From: Streptomyces sp. Isolate_45
GTDB lineage: Bacteria; Actinomycetota; Actinomycetes; Streptomycetales; Streptomycetaceae
DNA length: 54,057 nucleotides
Direction: 5' to 3'
Assembly: GCF_024721315.2 (NCBI RefSeq)
Contig: NZ_JANFAK020000047.1
Coordinates: 1 to 54,057, forward strand
Position 1 is the first letter of the stretch; each line of letters begins with the position of its first letter. The translations under genes and the position numbers were made by a program. Below the pieces are notes generated by a model. The model was not told where the DNA came from and did not search any database. It was given only the letters and a program-made list of their open reading frames with translations. Below, in pieces: positions 15,228-22,965 of this stretch.

Positions 15228-15821
15228 ATGGACGGGGCAGAGGCATCGAAGCGGTGTTCGCGTTGCAAGTCGCCGAAGCCTCGATCTGATTTCGCGGCCA
15301 ATCGCGCGATGTGGGACGGCCTGCAGGCATATTGCCGAGCCTGTCAGGCGGACCAGCATCGCGAGCGGCAAGAGGCGAGGGGGCGGACGGTACGGGTCAA
15401 GGTGGCCGTACCGTCCGGCCACAAGCATTGTCCGCAATGCAAGGAGATCAAACCTCACTCGGAATGGGAGTCAAACAAATCCTCCTCCGACGGGTGGGCC
15501 AGTTACTGCCGGCTCTGCAGGGCTCAGCGAAACCGTGCCTCCTACTTCAAGCGCAAGTACGGAATCACGGAGGCCGAGCGCGAGGAGATGATCGCGGCTC
15601 AGGGCGGTCTCTGCCTGCTCTGTCGAGAAGGACCTGCCGAGCACGTTGATCACGATCATCAGACGGGTAAGGTCCGAGGCGTACTGTGCTTCAGCTGCAA
15701 CGCAGCCCTGGGGCAGTTCAAGGATCGGCCGGACGTCATACGGCGTGCAGCCGCTTACGTGGAAGGAAACCTGTGGAACCCAACACTCGTAGCACAGGGC
15801 GTCTACCGGCAGCCTTCCTGA
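15228..15821 (+). CDS. HNH/endonuclease VII-type protein with two zinc ribbons, inside the Pup-proteasome operon
   Basis: Protein of 197 residues. Residues about 125-165 are a recombination endonuclease VII-like HNH core: C129-x2-C132, H139-V-D-H-D-H144, and C154-x2-C157-N158, where His and Asp would bind the catalytic metal and the cysteines zinc. Before it are two CxxC-N22-CxxC units (C10/13/36/39 and C68/71/94/97) with identical spacing, an apparent internal duplication of a zinc ribbon. Phage T4 endonuclease VII resolves branched DNA; the role here is unknown. Its last 49 nt overlap prcB in another frame, so it is locked into the operon. GC content is visibly lower than in its neighbours. 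The ribosome binding site is poor: AAGGAG is 15 nt from the ATG. Confidence 0.88.
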   Translation: MDGAEASKRCSRCKSPKPRSDFAANRAMWDGLQAYCRACQADQHRERQEARGRTVRVKVAVPSGHKHCPQCKEIKPHSEWESNKSSSDGWASYCRLCRAQRNRASYFKRKYGITEAEREEMIAAQGGLCLLCREGPAEHVDHDHQTGKVRGVLCFSCNAALGQFKDRPDVIRRAAAYVEGNLWNPTLVAQGVYRQPS

Positions 15822-16612
15822 CGCCGGGGTCGTCGTCCTTCATGGACTTCCTGGGCGCGCACTCGCCCGACATGCTGCCGGGGAACCGCAAGCTCCCCGA
15901 GGGTGTCGTCGAGGCGCCGCACGGGACGACCATCGTGGCCACCACCTTCCCCGGCGGGGTCGTCCTCGCCGGTGACCGGCGGGCGACCATGGGGAACATG
16001 ATCGCGCAGCGGGACATCGAGAAGGTGTTCCCGGCCGACGAGTACTCCGCGGTGGGCATCGCCGGCACGGCCGGCCTGGCCGTGGAGATGGTCAAGCTGT
16101 TCCAGCTGGAGCTGGAGCACTTCGAGAAGGTGGAGGGGACGACCCTCTCGCTGGAGGGCAAGGCCAACCGGCTGTCGACCATGATCCGGAGCAATCTGGG
16201 CATGGCGATGCAGGGGCTGGCCGTCGTTCCGCTGTTCGCCGGGTACGACGAGGCCAAGGAGAAGGGCCGCATCTTCTCCTACGACGTGACCGGCGGCCGC
16301 TCGGAGGAGCACGGTTACGCCGCCACCGGTTCTGGCTCGATCTTCGCCCGCGGTTCCATGAAGAAGCTCTACCGTCCGGACCTGACGGAGGAGCAGGCCA
16401 CCACGCTGGTCGTGCAGGCGCTGTACGACGCCGCCGACGACGACTCGGCGACCGGTGGGCCGGACCTGTACCGCCACATCTACCCGATCGTCACCGTCAT
16501 CACGGACGAGGGGTTCCGCAGGTTGACCGACGACGAGTCGCAGGAGCTCGCCCGTACGGTCACCAACCGTCGGCTGGAGCAGCCCGACGGCCCGCGCGCC
16601 GCCCTGCTCTGA
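15773..16612 (+). CDS. prcB: Proteasome beta subunit
   Basis: Catalytic subunit of the 20S proteasome, 279 residues before maturation. The propeptide of 51 residues (ending EAPHG) is removed autocatalytically to expose Thr52 of TTIVA as the N-terminal nucleophile. GDRRATMGN and the Lys and Asp-containing strands follow as in all beta subunits. GTG at 15773 is chosen because the N-terminal VEPNTRSTGRLPAAFLTPG matches streptomycete PrcB and AAGGA lies 5 nt upstream. This start is inside the HNH gene, overlapping it by 49 nt, so translation is likely coupled. It acts in the cytoplasm with PrcA and ARC. Confidence 0.96.
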   Translation: MEPNTRSTGRLPAAFLTPGSSSFMDFLGAHSPDMLPGNRKLPEGVVEAPHGTTIVATTFPGGVVLAGDRRATMGNMIAQRDIEKVFPADEYSAVGIAGTAGLAVEMVKLFQLELEHFEKVEGTTLSLEGKANRLSTMIRSNLGMAMQGLAVVPLFAGYDEAKEKGRIFSYDVTGGRSEEHGYAATGSGSIFARGSMKKLYRPDLTEEQATTLVVQALYDAADDDSATGGPDLYRHIYPIVTVITDEGFRRLTDDESQELARTVTNRRLEQPDGPRAALL

Positions 16613-16658
16613 CCATCCGCCGCCCCGTAGGAGCCCAGAAGAAAGGGACGGACAGCCG

Positions 16659-17423
16659 GTGTCGACTCCGTTCTATGTGTCACCCCAGCAGGCCATGGCC
16701 GACCGGGCGGAATACGCCCGGAAGGGCATCGCCCGCGGTCGCAGCCTTGTCGTGCTGCAGTACGCCGACGGCATCGTGTTCGTCGGCGAGAACCCGTCCC
16801 GTGCGCTGCACAAGTTCAGCGAGATCTACGACCGGATCGGCTTCGCGGCCGCCGGCAAGTACAACGAGTACGAGAACCTGCGGATCGGTGGTGTGCGGTA
16901 CGCGGATCTGCGCGGGTACACCTACGACCGTGACGATGTGACGGCCCGTGGGCTGGCGAACGTCTACGCGCAGACGCTCGGCACGATCTTCTCCAGTGCG
17001 GGTGAGAAGCCGTACGAGGTGGAGCTGGTCGTCGCCGAGGTGGGTGCGACGGCCGCCGGGGACCAGATCTACCGGTTGCCGCACGACGGTTCGATCGTGG
17101 ACGAGCACGGCTCGGTCGCGGTCGGCGGCAACGCCGAGCAGATCAGTACGTTCCTGGACCAGCGGCACCGGGACGCGATGACGCTGTCGGAGGCGTTGAA
17201 GCTGGCGGTGCAGGCGCTGTCGAGTCAGGCGAACGGTGCCGACAAGACGATTCCGGCTGAGCGGCTGGAGGTCGCGGTGCTGGACCGGACGCGGGCGCAG
17301 CAGCGGAAGTTCAAGCGGATCCGGGGTCGGCAGTTGGCGCGGTTGCTGGAGGCGGATGTTCCGGCGGCGGCTCAGGCGGATGCCGTGTCGAACGACGAGG
17401 CGCCGGAGGACGACGCCGAGTAG
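16659..17423 (+). CDS. prcA: Proteasome alpha subunit
   Basis: Non-catalytic outer-ring subunit of the 20S proteasome, 254 residues. It starts STPFYVSPQQAMADRAEYARKGIARGRSLV, the alpha-type N-terminal gate segment and H0 helix (the YVSPQQ motif), followed by the Ntn fold without a nucleophilic threonine. The tail is acidic (NDEAPEDDAE). GTG at 16659 follows AAAGGGA by about 10 nt. It is 46 bp after prcB in the same transcript, which ends at the stem-loop 30 bp downstream. Confidence 0.97.
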   Translation: MSTPFYVSPQQAMADRAEYARKGIARGRSLVVLQYADGIVFVGENPSRALHKFSEIYDRIGFAAAGKYNEYENLRIGGVRYADLRGYTYDRDDVTARGLANVYAQTLGTIFSSAGEKPYEVELVVAEVGATAAGDQIYRLPHDGSIVDEHGSVAVGGNAEQISTFLDQRHRDAMTLSEALKLAVQALSSQANGADKTIPAERLEVAVLDRTRAQQRKFKRIRGRQLARLLEADVPAAAQADAVSNDEAPEDDAE

Positions 17424-17452
17424 GAGCGGTCGAGCTGGTTCCGTGGTGCGTG

Positions 17453-17488
17453 GAGCCCCGGTGTGCCCGTGAGGGTGTGCCGGGGCTT
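17453..17488. terminator. Terminator between prcA and convergent lacI-type gene
   Basis: AGCCCCGG / CCGGGGCT stem (17454-17461 with 17480-17487), extendable by a G-T pair, loop 18 nt. It lies between convergent genes and probably serves both strands. Confidence 0.65.
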
Positions 17489-17508
17489 CGTCGTGTCCGG
17501 GGGTGGGG

Positions 17509-18507
17509 TCAGGGGGTGGGGGCGGGGCCGGAGGAGTCGCGGACGACGAGGTGGACGGGGATGTCGGGGGCGGTCCACGGGGTGCCGTCGAGGGCGGCGA
17601 GGAGGGCTGTCATGCCTTGTTCTCCGACGCGTTCGGCGGGGAGGGCGACGGTGGTGAGTTCGGGTTCGACGGCGGTGGCGAGGGCGAGGTCGTCGAAGCC
17701 GGTGACGGAGATGTCTTCGGGGATGCGCAGGCCGAGGCGGCGGGCTGCCTTGCAGGCGCCGGCGGCGAGGATGTCGTCGTCGCAGACGATGGCGGTGGGG
17801 CGGGGTCCGGGGGTGGAGAGGGCGGTTTCGATGGCTCGGCGGCCGCCGTCGACGGTGAGGGGTGCTCTGACGGTGCGCAGTTCGGCGGTGGGGGTGAGGA
17901 GGGTGGTGAGGGCTTCGGCGCGGATGTGGAAGGTCCAGGAGTCGACGGCGGAGGCGAGGTGGAGGAAGCGGCGGTGGCCGTGGTGGAGGAGGTGGTGGGC
18001 GACCTGGTTCATGCCGTCGGCCATGGCGAGGTTGATGTGGGCGGCGGCGCTCGCGGAGGAGGGGTCGCTGTCGAGCATGACAAGAGGGAGGTCGTCGCCG
18101 CCGATGGCGTCGAGGGCGGCGGCTGCCATGGAGGAGGCGATGACTCCGTCGAGTGCGGCGCGGGCGGAGGCGAAGGGGTCGCGGGCGGGGCCGGTGCCGT
18201 CGGGGGAGGGGTAGAGGACGACGCCGAAGCCGTGTTCGGCGGCGATGCGGGCGGCGCCGGTGTAGACGCGGGCGAAGAATTCGTTGGTGAGGGCGGGGAC
18301 GACGAGGAGGGCGGTGCGGGTGCTGCCGAGGCGGAGGTTGCGGGCGGCGAGGTTGGGGCGGTAGCCGAGGTCGGCGGCGGTTTCGCGGACGTGTGCGGCG
18401 GTGCGTTCGGAGACGCGGCCGCGCCATTTATCGCCGAGGACGAGGGAGACGGTGGCCTGGGAGACCCCGGCGGCGGCGGCGACGTCCCGGCTGGTGGGTC
18501 TCGTCAC
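17509..18507 (-). CDS. LacI-family transcriptional regulator
   Basis: DNA-binding regulator of 332 residues. The N-terminal LacI helix-turn-helix reads TSRDVAAAAGVSQATVSLVLG, with hinge LGYRPNLAARNLR, and is followed by a periplasmic-binding-like ligand domain (TALLVVPALTNEFF, VDGVIASSM, ICDDDILAAG). GTG at 18507 has AGGAG 6 nt upstream; the frame extends further but without family sequence. It is divergent from an MFS exporter-type gene with 137 bp between them, which contain a long inverted repeat, its likely operator. The inducer, possibly a sugar or nucleoside, is unknown. The pair separates prcA from pafA in this locus. Confidence 0.93.
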   Translation of the reverse strand: MTRPTSRDVAAAAGVSQATVSLVLGDKWRGRVSERTAAHVRETAADLGYRPNLAARNLRLGSTRTALLVVPALTNEFFARVYTGAARIAAEHGFGVVLYPSPDGTGPARDPFASARAALDGVIASSMAAAALDAIGGDDLPLVMLDSDPSSASAAAHINLAMADGMNQVAHHLLHHGHRRFLHLASAVDSWTFHIRAEALTTLLTPTAELRTVRAPLTVDGGRRAIETALSTPGPRPTAIVCDDDILAAGACKAARRLGLRIPEDISVTGFDDLALATAVEPELTTVALPAERVGEQGMTALLAALDGTPWTAPDIPVHLVVRDSSGPAPTP

Positions 18508-18581
18508 AGGGGGCTCCTGAAGTGCGAGGTGGGAGGTGGTGCGGGGGGTCCGTGGGCTGGACCGTGCGACTGCGGCCATGG

Positions 18582-18609
18582 TACGTATGACGTCGTCACG
18601 TTATACGTA
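18582..18609. promoter_or_regulatory. 28-bp inverted repeat, likely operator between lacI-type and MFS genes
   Basis: TACGTAT at 18582-18588 and ATACGTA at 18603-18609 are perfect arms. Inside, ACGT/ACGT pairs also match, giving 11 paired positions of 14, broken only by one mismatch at position 8 and the centre. It lies in the 137-bp divergent spacer, 36 bp from the MFS start. LacI-family dimers bind such palindromes, so autoregulation is likely. Confidence 0.65.
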
Positions 18610-18644
18610 TTACTCCGGCTGGGTCCGGGCGGAAGGGGGCGGAC

Positions 18645-19931
18645 ATGGCCGCGGGGTACATGGAGCTGCTCAGGACCCGGCATGCCGCGAGGTTGCTGGT
18701 GGGCACGTTGGTGGGGCGGCTGCCGAACGGCATCGCGTCGATCGCGCTCGTGATGTTCGTGCGGGCGGAGGGCGGCAGCTACAGCCTGGCGGGGGCGTTG
18801 GCGGCGGCGTACGGGGTGGCCAATGCCGTCGGCCAGCCGTTGCTCGGTCGGGCGGTGGACCTGTACGGGCAGCCCCGGGTGCAGCTTCCGGCGGCGGTGG
18901 TGTCGGCGTTGGGCATGGTGTGGTTGGCGTCCGCCGGGATCGGGTCGGCGGCCGTCGCCTATGCGGCGGTGGTGGTGGCGGGGTTGTTCACGCCGCCGCT
19001 GGAGGGTGGTCTGCGGGCTCTTTGGCCGAGCGTGCTCGGTGGCAAGGAGGGGCGGGTGCACGCCGCGTACGCGATGGACGCGGTGGCGCAGGAGGTGATG
19101 TTCACGGTCGGGCCGCTGCTGGTGACGGTGTTCGTCTCGTTGTGGTCGCCGGCGGTGGCGTTGGTGGCGCTGAACGTGCTGGGTGTGTTGGGCGCGCTGT
19201 CGGTGGTGGTGTCGGAGCCGTCGCGTGCGTGGCGTTCCGAGCCGCGGGAGGCGCACTGGTTGGGGGCGCTGCGTTCGCGGGGTCTGTTGGCGTTGTTGGG
19301 CGCGTTCTTCTTCGTGGGTACGGCGCTGGGTTCGATCACGGTGGCCGCGGTCGCCTATTCGGACGAGCACGGTGGCGCGGCGGTGTACGGCTGGATGATG
19401 GCCGCGTTGGGTCTGGGTGCGTTGGTGGGTGGTGTGACCTACGGTGCGCGTCAGTGGGCGGGGGCGCCGGAGCGGCGGTTGCAGCTGTTGGTGGCGTTGT
19501 TGGCGGTGTGTTATCTGCCGCTGATGTTGACCGTGGGGCCGGTGGGGATGACGGCGTTGTCCGCGTTGGCGGGTGTGTTCCTGGCGCCGGCGATCGCGTG
19601 TGCGTTCATCGTGGTGGATCGGCACGCTCCGGTGGGGACGGTGACGGAGGCGTTCTCGTGGCTGGTGACCTTCTTCGGGGTGGGTGCGGCGATGGGTACG
19701 GCGGCCGCGGGTCCGGCGGTGGAACTGGGCGGGATCACGGCCGGTTTCGCCGTGGCGGGCGGTGCCGGGGTGGCGGCGCTGTTGGTGCTGACGCTGACTC
19801 AGCGGGTGCTGGCCTCGCCGGGGCGCGTTCGGGCGGTGGCCGGGTCGGTGGAGGGCGTTGTCGGGGGTGTCGTGGAGGGGGTCGAAGGGGTGTCCGCCGG
19901 GGGGCCGTCGGAGCCGTTCGTGAAAAACTGA
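18645..19931 (+). CDS. MFS transporter
   Basis: Integral membrane protein of 428 residues with about twelve hydrophobic helices, of the MFS drug- or metabolite-exporter type. The characteristic loop between helices 2 and 3 reads GRAVDLYGQPRV. The substrate cannot be predicted. ATG at 18645 has GAAGGGGG about 7 nt upstream. It is divergent from the LacI-type gene and probably controlled by it through the 28-bp inverted repeat. It runs codirectionally towards pafA (58 bp gap) without a visible terminator, so read-through into pafA is possible. Confidence 0.9.
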   Translation: MAAGYMELLRTRHAARLLVGTLVGRLPNGIASIALVMFVRAEGGSYSLAGALAAAYGVANAVGQPLLGRAVDLYGQPRVQLPAAVVSALGMVWLASAGIGSAAVAYAAVVVAGLFTPPLEGGLRALWPSVLGGKEGRVHAAYAMDAVAQEVMFTVGPLLVTVFVSLWSPAVALVALNVLGVLGALSVVVSEPSRAWRSEPREAHWLGALRSRGLLALLGAFFFVGTALGSITVAAVAYSDEHGGAAVYGWMMAALGLGALVGGVTYGARQWAGAPERRLQLLVALLAVCYLPLMLTVGPVGMTALSALAGVFLAPAIACAFIVVDRHAPVGTVTEAFSWLVTFFGVGAAMGTAAAGPAVELGGITAGFAVAGGAGVAALLVLTLTQRVLASPGRVRAVAGSVEGVVGGVVEGVEGVSAGGPSEPFVKN

Positions 19932-19977
19932 TCGGAACGCCGCTCTCGAACCCGGTTTCAGAAGAGGGCAGAAGGCG

Positions 19978-19983
19978 TAATGT
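19978..19983 (+). promoter_or_regulatory. -10 element (TAATGT) for leaderless pafA
   Basis: TAATGT ends 6 nt before the pafA ATG, placing the transcript start on or next to the start codon. No well-placed Shine-Dalgarno is visible. This suggests that pafA has its own promoter besides read-through from the MFS gene. Confidence 0.5.
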
Positions 19984-19989
19984 TCAGTC

Positions 19990-21351
19990 ATGGACCGCCG
20001 CATTTTCGGGCTGGAGAACGAGTACGGCGTCACGTGCACGTTCAGGGGACAGCGCCGACTGTCTCCTGACGAAGTGGCGCGCTACCTCTTCCGCCGTGTT
20101 GTGTCATGGGGCCGCAGCAGCAATGTCTTCCTGCGGAACGGCGCCCGCCTGTACCTCGACGTGGGATCGCATCCGGAATATGCAACACCGGAATGCGACA
20201 ACCTGATCGAACTGGTCACCCACGACAAGGCAGGCGAGCGCATTCTCGAAGGCCTGCTCGTCGACGCAGAACGCCGCCTGCACGAGGAGGGAATCGCGGG
20301 CGACGTATACCTCTTCAAGAACAACACCGACTCGGCGGGCAATTCGTACGGTTGCCACGAGAACTACCTGGTGGCCCGGCACGGAGAATTCTCCCGCCTG
20401 GCGGACATCCTGATTCCCTTCCTCGTCACGCGCCAGCTGATCTGTGGTGCGGGCAAGGTGTTGCAGACCCCTCGGGGCGCGGTCTACTGCGTCAGTCAGC
20501 GGGCCGAGCACATCTGGGAGGGCGTCAGCTCGGCCACCACCCGTTCCCGGCCGATCATCAACACCCGCGACGAGCCGCACGCGGACGCCGAGCGTTACCG
20601 GCGGCTGCACGTGATCGTCGGGGACTCGAACATGTCCGAGACGACGATGCTCCTCAAGGTCGGTGCCACCGATCTGGTGCTGCGCATGATCGAGGCGGGC
20701 ACGGTGATGCGGGACCTGACCCTGGAGAACCCGATCCGGGCGATCCGTGAGGTCAGTCATGACATCACGGGGCAGCGCAAGGTGCGGCTGGCCAGTGGTC
20801 GGGAGGCCTCGGCGCTGGAGATCCAGCGGGAGTACTACGAGAAGGCCCTGGACTTCGCGGAGCGTCGGGGGATCCGTACCGGGGTCGTGGAGCAGGTCCT
20901 GGAGCTGTGGGGTCGGACGCTCGACGCGATCGACGCCGAGGACCTGGACCGGATCGGCACGGAGATCGACTGGGTCATGAAGTACCAGCTGATCGAGCGG
21001 TACCGGGCCAAGCACAACATGACCATGTCGAACCCGAGGGTCGCCCAGATAGACCTCGCGTATCACGACATCCACCGGCGGCGGGGGCTGTACTACCTGC
21101 TGGAGCGCAAGGGGCAGGCGGCGCGGATCTGCAACGACCTGAAGATCTTCGAGGGCAAGTCGGTGCCCCCGCAGACGACTCGGGCGAGGCTGCGCGGCGA
21201 CTTCATCCGTCGGGCGCAGGAGCAGCGGCGTGACTTCACGGTGGACTGGGTGCACCTGAAGCTCAATGACCAGGCGCAGCGAACGGTGCTGTGCAAGGAC
21301 CCGTTCCGGTCGGTCGACGACCGGGTGGAGAAGCTGATCGCCGGGATGTAG
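19990..21351 (+). CDS. pafA: Pup-protein ligase PafA
   Basis: Ligase of 453 residues that phosphorylates the C-terminal glutamate of Pup with ATP and joins it to a substrate lysine. It is homologous to Dop and glutamine synthetase: GLENEYGVTCTFRGQRRL at the N terminus, catalytic Asp57 in GARLYLDVGSHPEYATPE, LFKNNTDSAGNSYGCHENYL, and INTRDEPHADAERYRRLHVI. It lacks the Dop loop. The N terminus MDRRIFGLENEYG is the invariant family start, supporting ATG at 19990. In contrast to prcBA it lies beyond the lacI/MFS insertion, about 2.6 kb from prcA. Confidence 0.97.
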   Translation: MDRRIFGLENEYGVTCTFRGQRRLSPDEVARYLFRRVVSWGRSSNVFLRNGARLYLDVGSHPEYATPECDNLIELVTHDKAGERILEGLLVDAERRLHEEGIAGDVYLFKNNTDSAGNSYGCHENYLVARHGEFSRLADILIPFLVTRQLICGAGKVLQTPRGAVYCVSQRAEHIWEGVSSATTRSRPIINTRDEPHADAERYRRLHVIVGDSNMSETTMLLKVGATDLVLRMIEAGTVMRDLTLENPIRAIREVSHDITGQRKVRLASGREASALEIQREYYEKALDFAERRGIRTGVVEQVLELWGRTLDAIDAEDLDRIGTEIDWVMKYQLIERYRAKHNMTMSNPRVAQIDLAYHDIHRRRGLYYLLERKGQAARICNDLKIFEGKSVPPQTTRARLRGDFIRRAQEQRRDFTVDWVHLKLNDQAQRTVLCKDPFRSVDDRVEKLIAGM

Positions 21352-21386
21352 ACAAAGTAAAGTGTGACATCTCACTGATCTTGGCC

Positions 21387-21417
21387 AGGGCCCCGTACGG
21401 ATCTCGTACGGGGCCCT
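21387..21417 (+). terminator. Terminator after pafA
   Basis: Perfect 13-bp stem AGGGCCCCGTACG / CGTACGGGGCCCT with loop GATCT, 36 bp after the pafA stop. The T-run is absent. Confidence 0.75.
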
Positions 21418-21471
21418 CGTCACGGCTTAGAGTGGCGGGCGACCGCCAGCCGTCTGAGATCTGAGGAACAC

Positions 21472-22413
21472 GTGCGCCGACTTGCCGGCCTTCTTGTCGT
21501 ACCGATGCTGCTGCTCACCACGGCGGCTTGCGGGGACGACAGCGGCTCCGACTCCGCCGAGACCACGAACGGGGTGCCCGCGATCACGAAGGGCGCCAAG
21601 TTCGGGGAGACCCCCACCCTGGCCCAGGGCAAGGGCACGCCTCCCAAGGAATTGAAGGTGGAGGTCATCAGCGAGGGCAAGGGCCCGGTGCTGAAGAAGG
21701 GCGACATCGCCCAGGTCAACTACTCCGGCCAGGTGTGGGACGGCAAGGAGCCGTTCGACGCCAGCTTCGGCAAGGGCAAGACCTTCGACGTGAACATCGG
21801 CGCGGGCGCCGTCATCAAGGGCTGGGACCAGGGCCTGGAGGGTCAGAAGGTCGGCAGTCGCATCGAGCTGGTGATCCCTCCGGAGCTCGGCTACGGGGCG
21901 CAGGGTTCCGGCGAGAAGATCAAGCCGAACGCGACGCTGGTCTTCGTCGTGGACATCGTCAAGGGTGCCTCCGTCCCCGCCTCGGCGAAGGGCAAGGAAG
22001 TCGCGCAGGACAACAAGGACCTGCCGAAGGTCGGTACCAACACGGACGGCAAGGAAGTCTCCGTGACCGTCCCGAAGGACGTCGCGCCGCCCGCGAAGCT
22101 GGTTTCCAGCTACGTGATCGAGGGTGACGGCCCGGTCGTCAAGGACACCGACAGCGTCGTCGTCAAGTTCAACGGCAAGACCTGGAAGGACGACAAGTCC
22201 TTCGAAAGCACGTACGCCACCGATTCGACGGTGACGTGGCCGATGTCCGAGCTCTCGGTCAAGGGTCTGAAGGAAGGCCTGGTGGGCAAGAAGACCGGCA
22301 GCCGGATCCTGCTGGTCATCCCGCCGGCCGACGGCTTCGGCGACAAGGAGCAGGGCACCATTCCGGCCAATTCGACGCTGGTCTTCAGCCTCGACATCCT
22401 CGCGGTGATGTAA
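21472..22413 (+). CDS. Lipoprotein with two FKBP-type peptidyl-prolyl isomerase domains
   Basis: Exported folding catalyst of 313 residues. The signal peptide ends in lipobox TAAC, anchoring Cys20 to the outer membrane leaflet. Two FKBP domains follow: about 65-165 (VNYSGQVWDGKEPFDASF, VIKGWDQGLEGQKVGSRIELVIPPELGYG) and about 205-313 (VVKFNGKTWKDDKSFEST, LKEGLVGKKTGSRILLVIPPADGFG). The second lacks the FKBP core Trp of KGWDQ, having KGLKEG instead, so its isomerase activity may be reduced. GTG at 21472 follows GAGGA. A cytoplasmic single-domain FKBP follows 43 bp downstream, likely in the same operon. Confidence 0.92.
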   Translation: MRRLAGLLVVPMLLLTTAACGDDSGSDSAETTNGVPAITKGAKFGETPTLAQGKGTPPKELKVEVISEGKGPVLKKGDIAQVNYSGQVWDGKEPFDASFGKGKTFDVNIGAGAVIKGWDQGLEGQKVGSRIELVIPPELGYGAQGSGEKIKPNATLVFVVDIVKGASVPASAKGKEVAQDNKDLPKVGTNTDGKEVSVTVPKDVAPPAKLVSSYVIEGDGPVVKDTDSVVVKFNGKTWKDDKSFESTYATDSTVTWPMSELSVKGLKEGLVGKKTGSRILLVIPPADGFGDKEQGTIPANSTLVFSLDILAVM

Positions 22414-22456
22414 GACTGTTCCGGTTGACCGGTTCGTACGTATGAGGAGCAGTTCC

Positions 22457-22837
22457 GTGAGTGACAAGCTGGAGAAGCCCGAGATCGACTTCCCCGAGGG
22501 CGAGGTCCCCAAGGACCTCTTGTCCGAGGACATCTGGCTGGGCGACGGCGCCGAGGCCAAGGCCGGCGACATGGTCGCCGTCCACTACGTGGGCGTGGCA
22601 TTCTCCACCGGCGAGGAGTTCGACGCCTCCTGGAACCGCGGCTCCGCGCTGCAGTTCAAGCTCGGCGTCGGCCAGGTCATCTCCGGCTGGGACCAGGGCG
22701 TCCAGGGCATGAAGGTCGGCGGCCGTCGCAAGCTGACGATCCCCGCGAACCTCGCCTACGGCGACCGCGGCGCGGGCAACGCGATCGCCCCGGGCGAGGC
22801 GCTGATCTTCGTCTGCGACCTGGTCAAGGTCGGCTGA
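22457..22837 (+). CDS. FKBP-type peptidyl-prolyl cis-trans isomerase, cytoplasmic
   Basis: Single-domain FKBP of 126 residues without a signal peptide. The active-site residues of the family are present: VHYVGVAFSTGEEFDASWNRGSALQF, GQVISGWDQGVQGMKVGGRRKLTIPANLAYGDRGAG and the closing LIFVCDLVKV. GTG at 22457 is preferred over ATG at 22442 because AGGAG (22445-22449) is 7 nt before it and the family start SDKLEKPEIDFP then follows directly. It pairs with the upstream double-FKBP lipoprotein and ends at a strong terminator just before pafB. In many streptomycetes the same pair precedes pafBC. Confidence 0.95.
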   Translation: MSDKLEKPEIDFPEGEVPKDLLSEDIWLGDGAEAKAGDMVAVHYVGVAFSTGEEFDASWNRGSALQFKLGVGQVISGWDQGVQGMKVGGRRKLTIPANLAYGDRGAGNAIAPGEALIFVCDLVKVG

Positions 22838-22861
22838 TCCGGACTTCCGTGATCCGAGCAC

Positions 22862-22896
22862 GGGCCCCCGCCGTCAGGCGGGGGCCCTCGCTTTTG
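22862..22896 (+). terminator. Intrinsic terminator after FKBP gene
   Basis: 11-bp stem GGGCCCCCGCC / GGCGGGGGCCC with loop GTCA, followed by TCGCTTTTG, 25 bp after the stop. Confidence 0.88.
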
Positions 22897-22965
22897 CCCG
22901 GGCCCGCCGGGACGGTACGGTCAACGGTCAACGAGTGTGTGCGGAAATACGGGGGGATGGCGTCG

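Noticed and set aside
15228..15821. HNH gene as a recent mobile insertion such as a homing endonuclease
   Set aside because: Its 3' end carries the prcB start and it has no flanking repeats or disrupted gene, so the sequence does not show recent insertion, although lower GC keeps an old transfer possible.
17503..18753. Gly-rich plus-strand frame over the lacI-type gene
   Set aside because: Low-complexity Gly/Ala/Val protein with no motif; the minus-strand LacI protein is convincing throughout.
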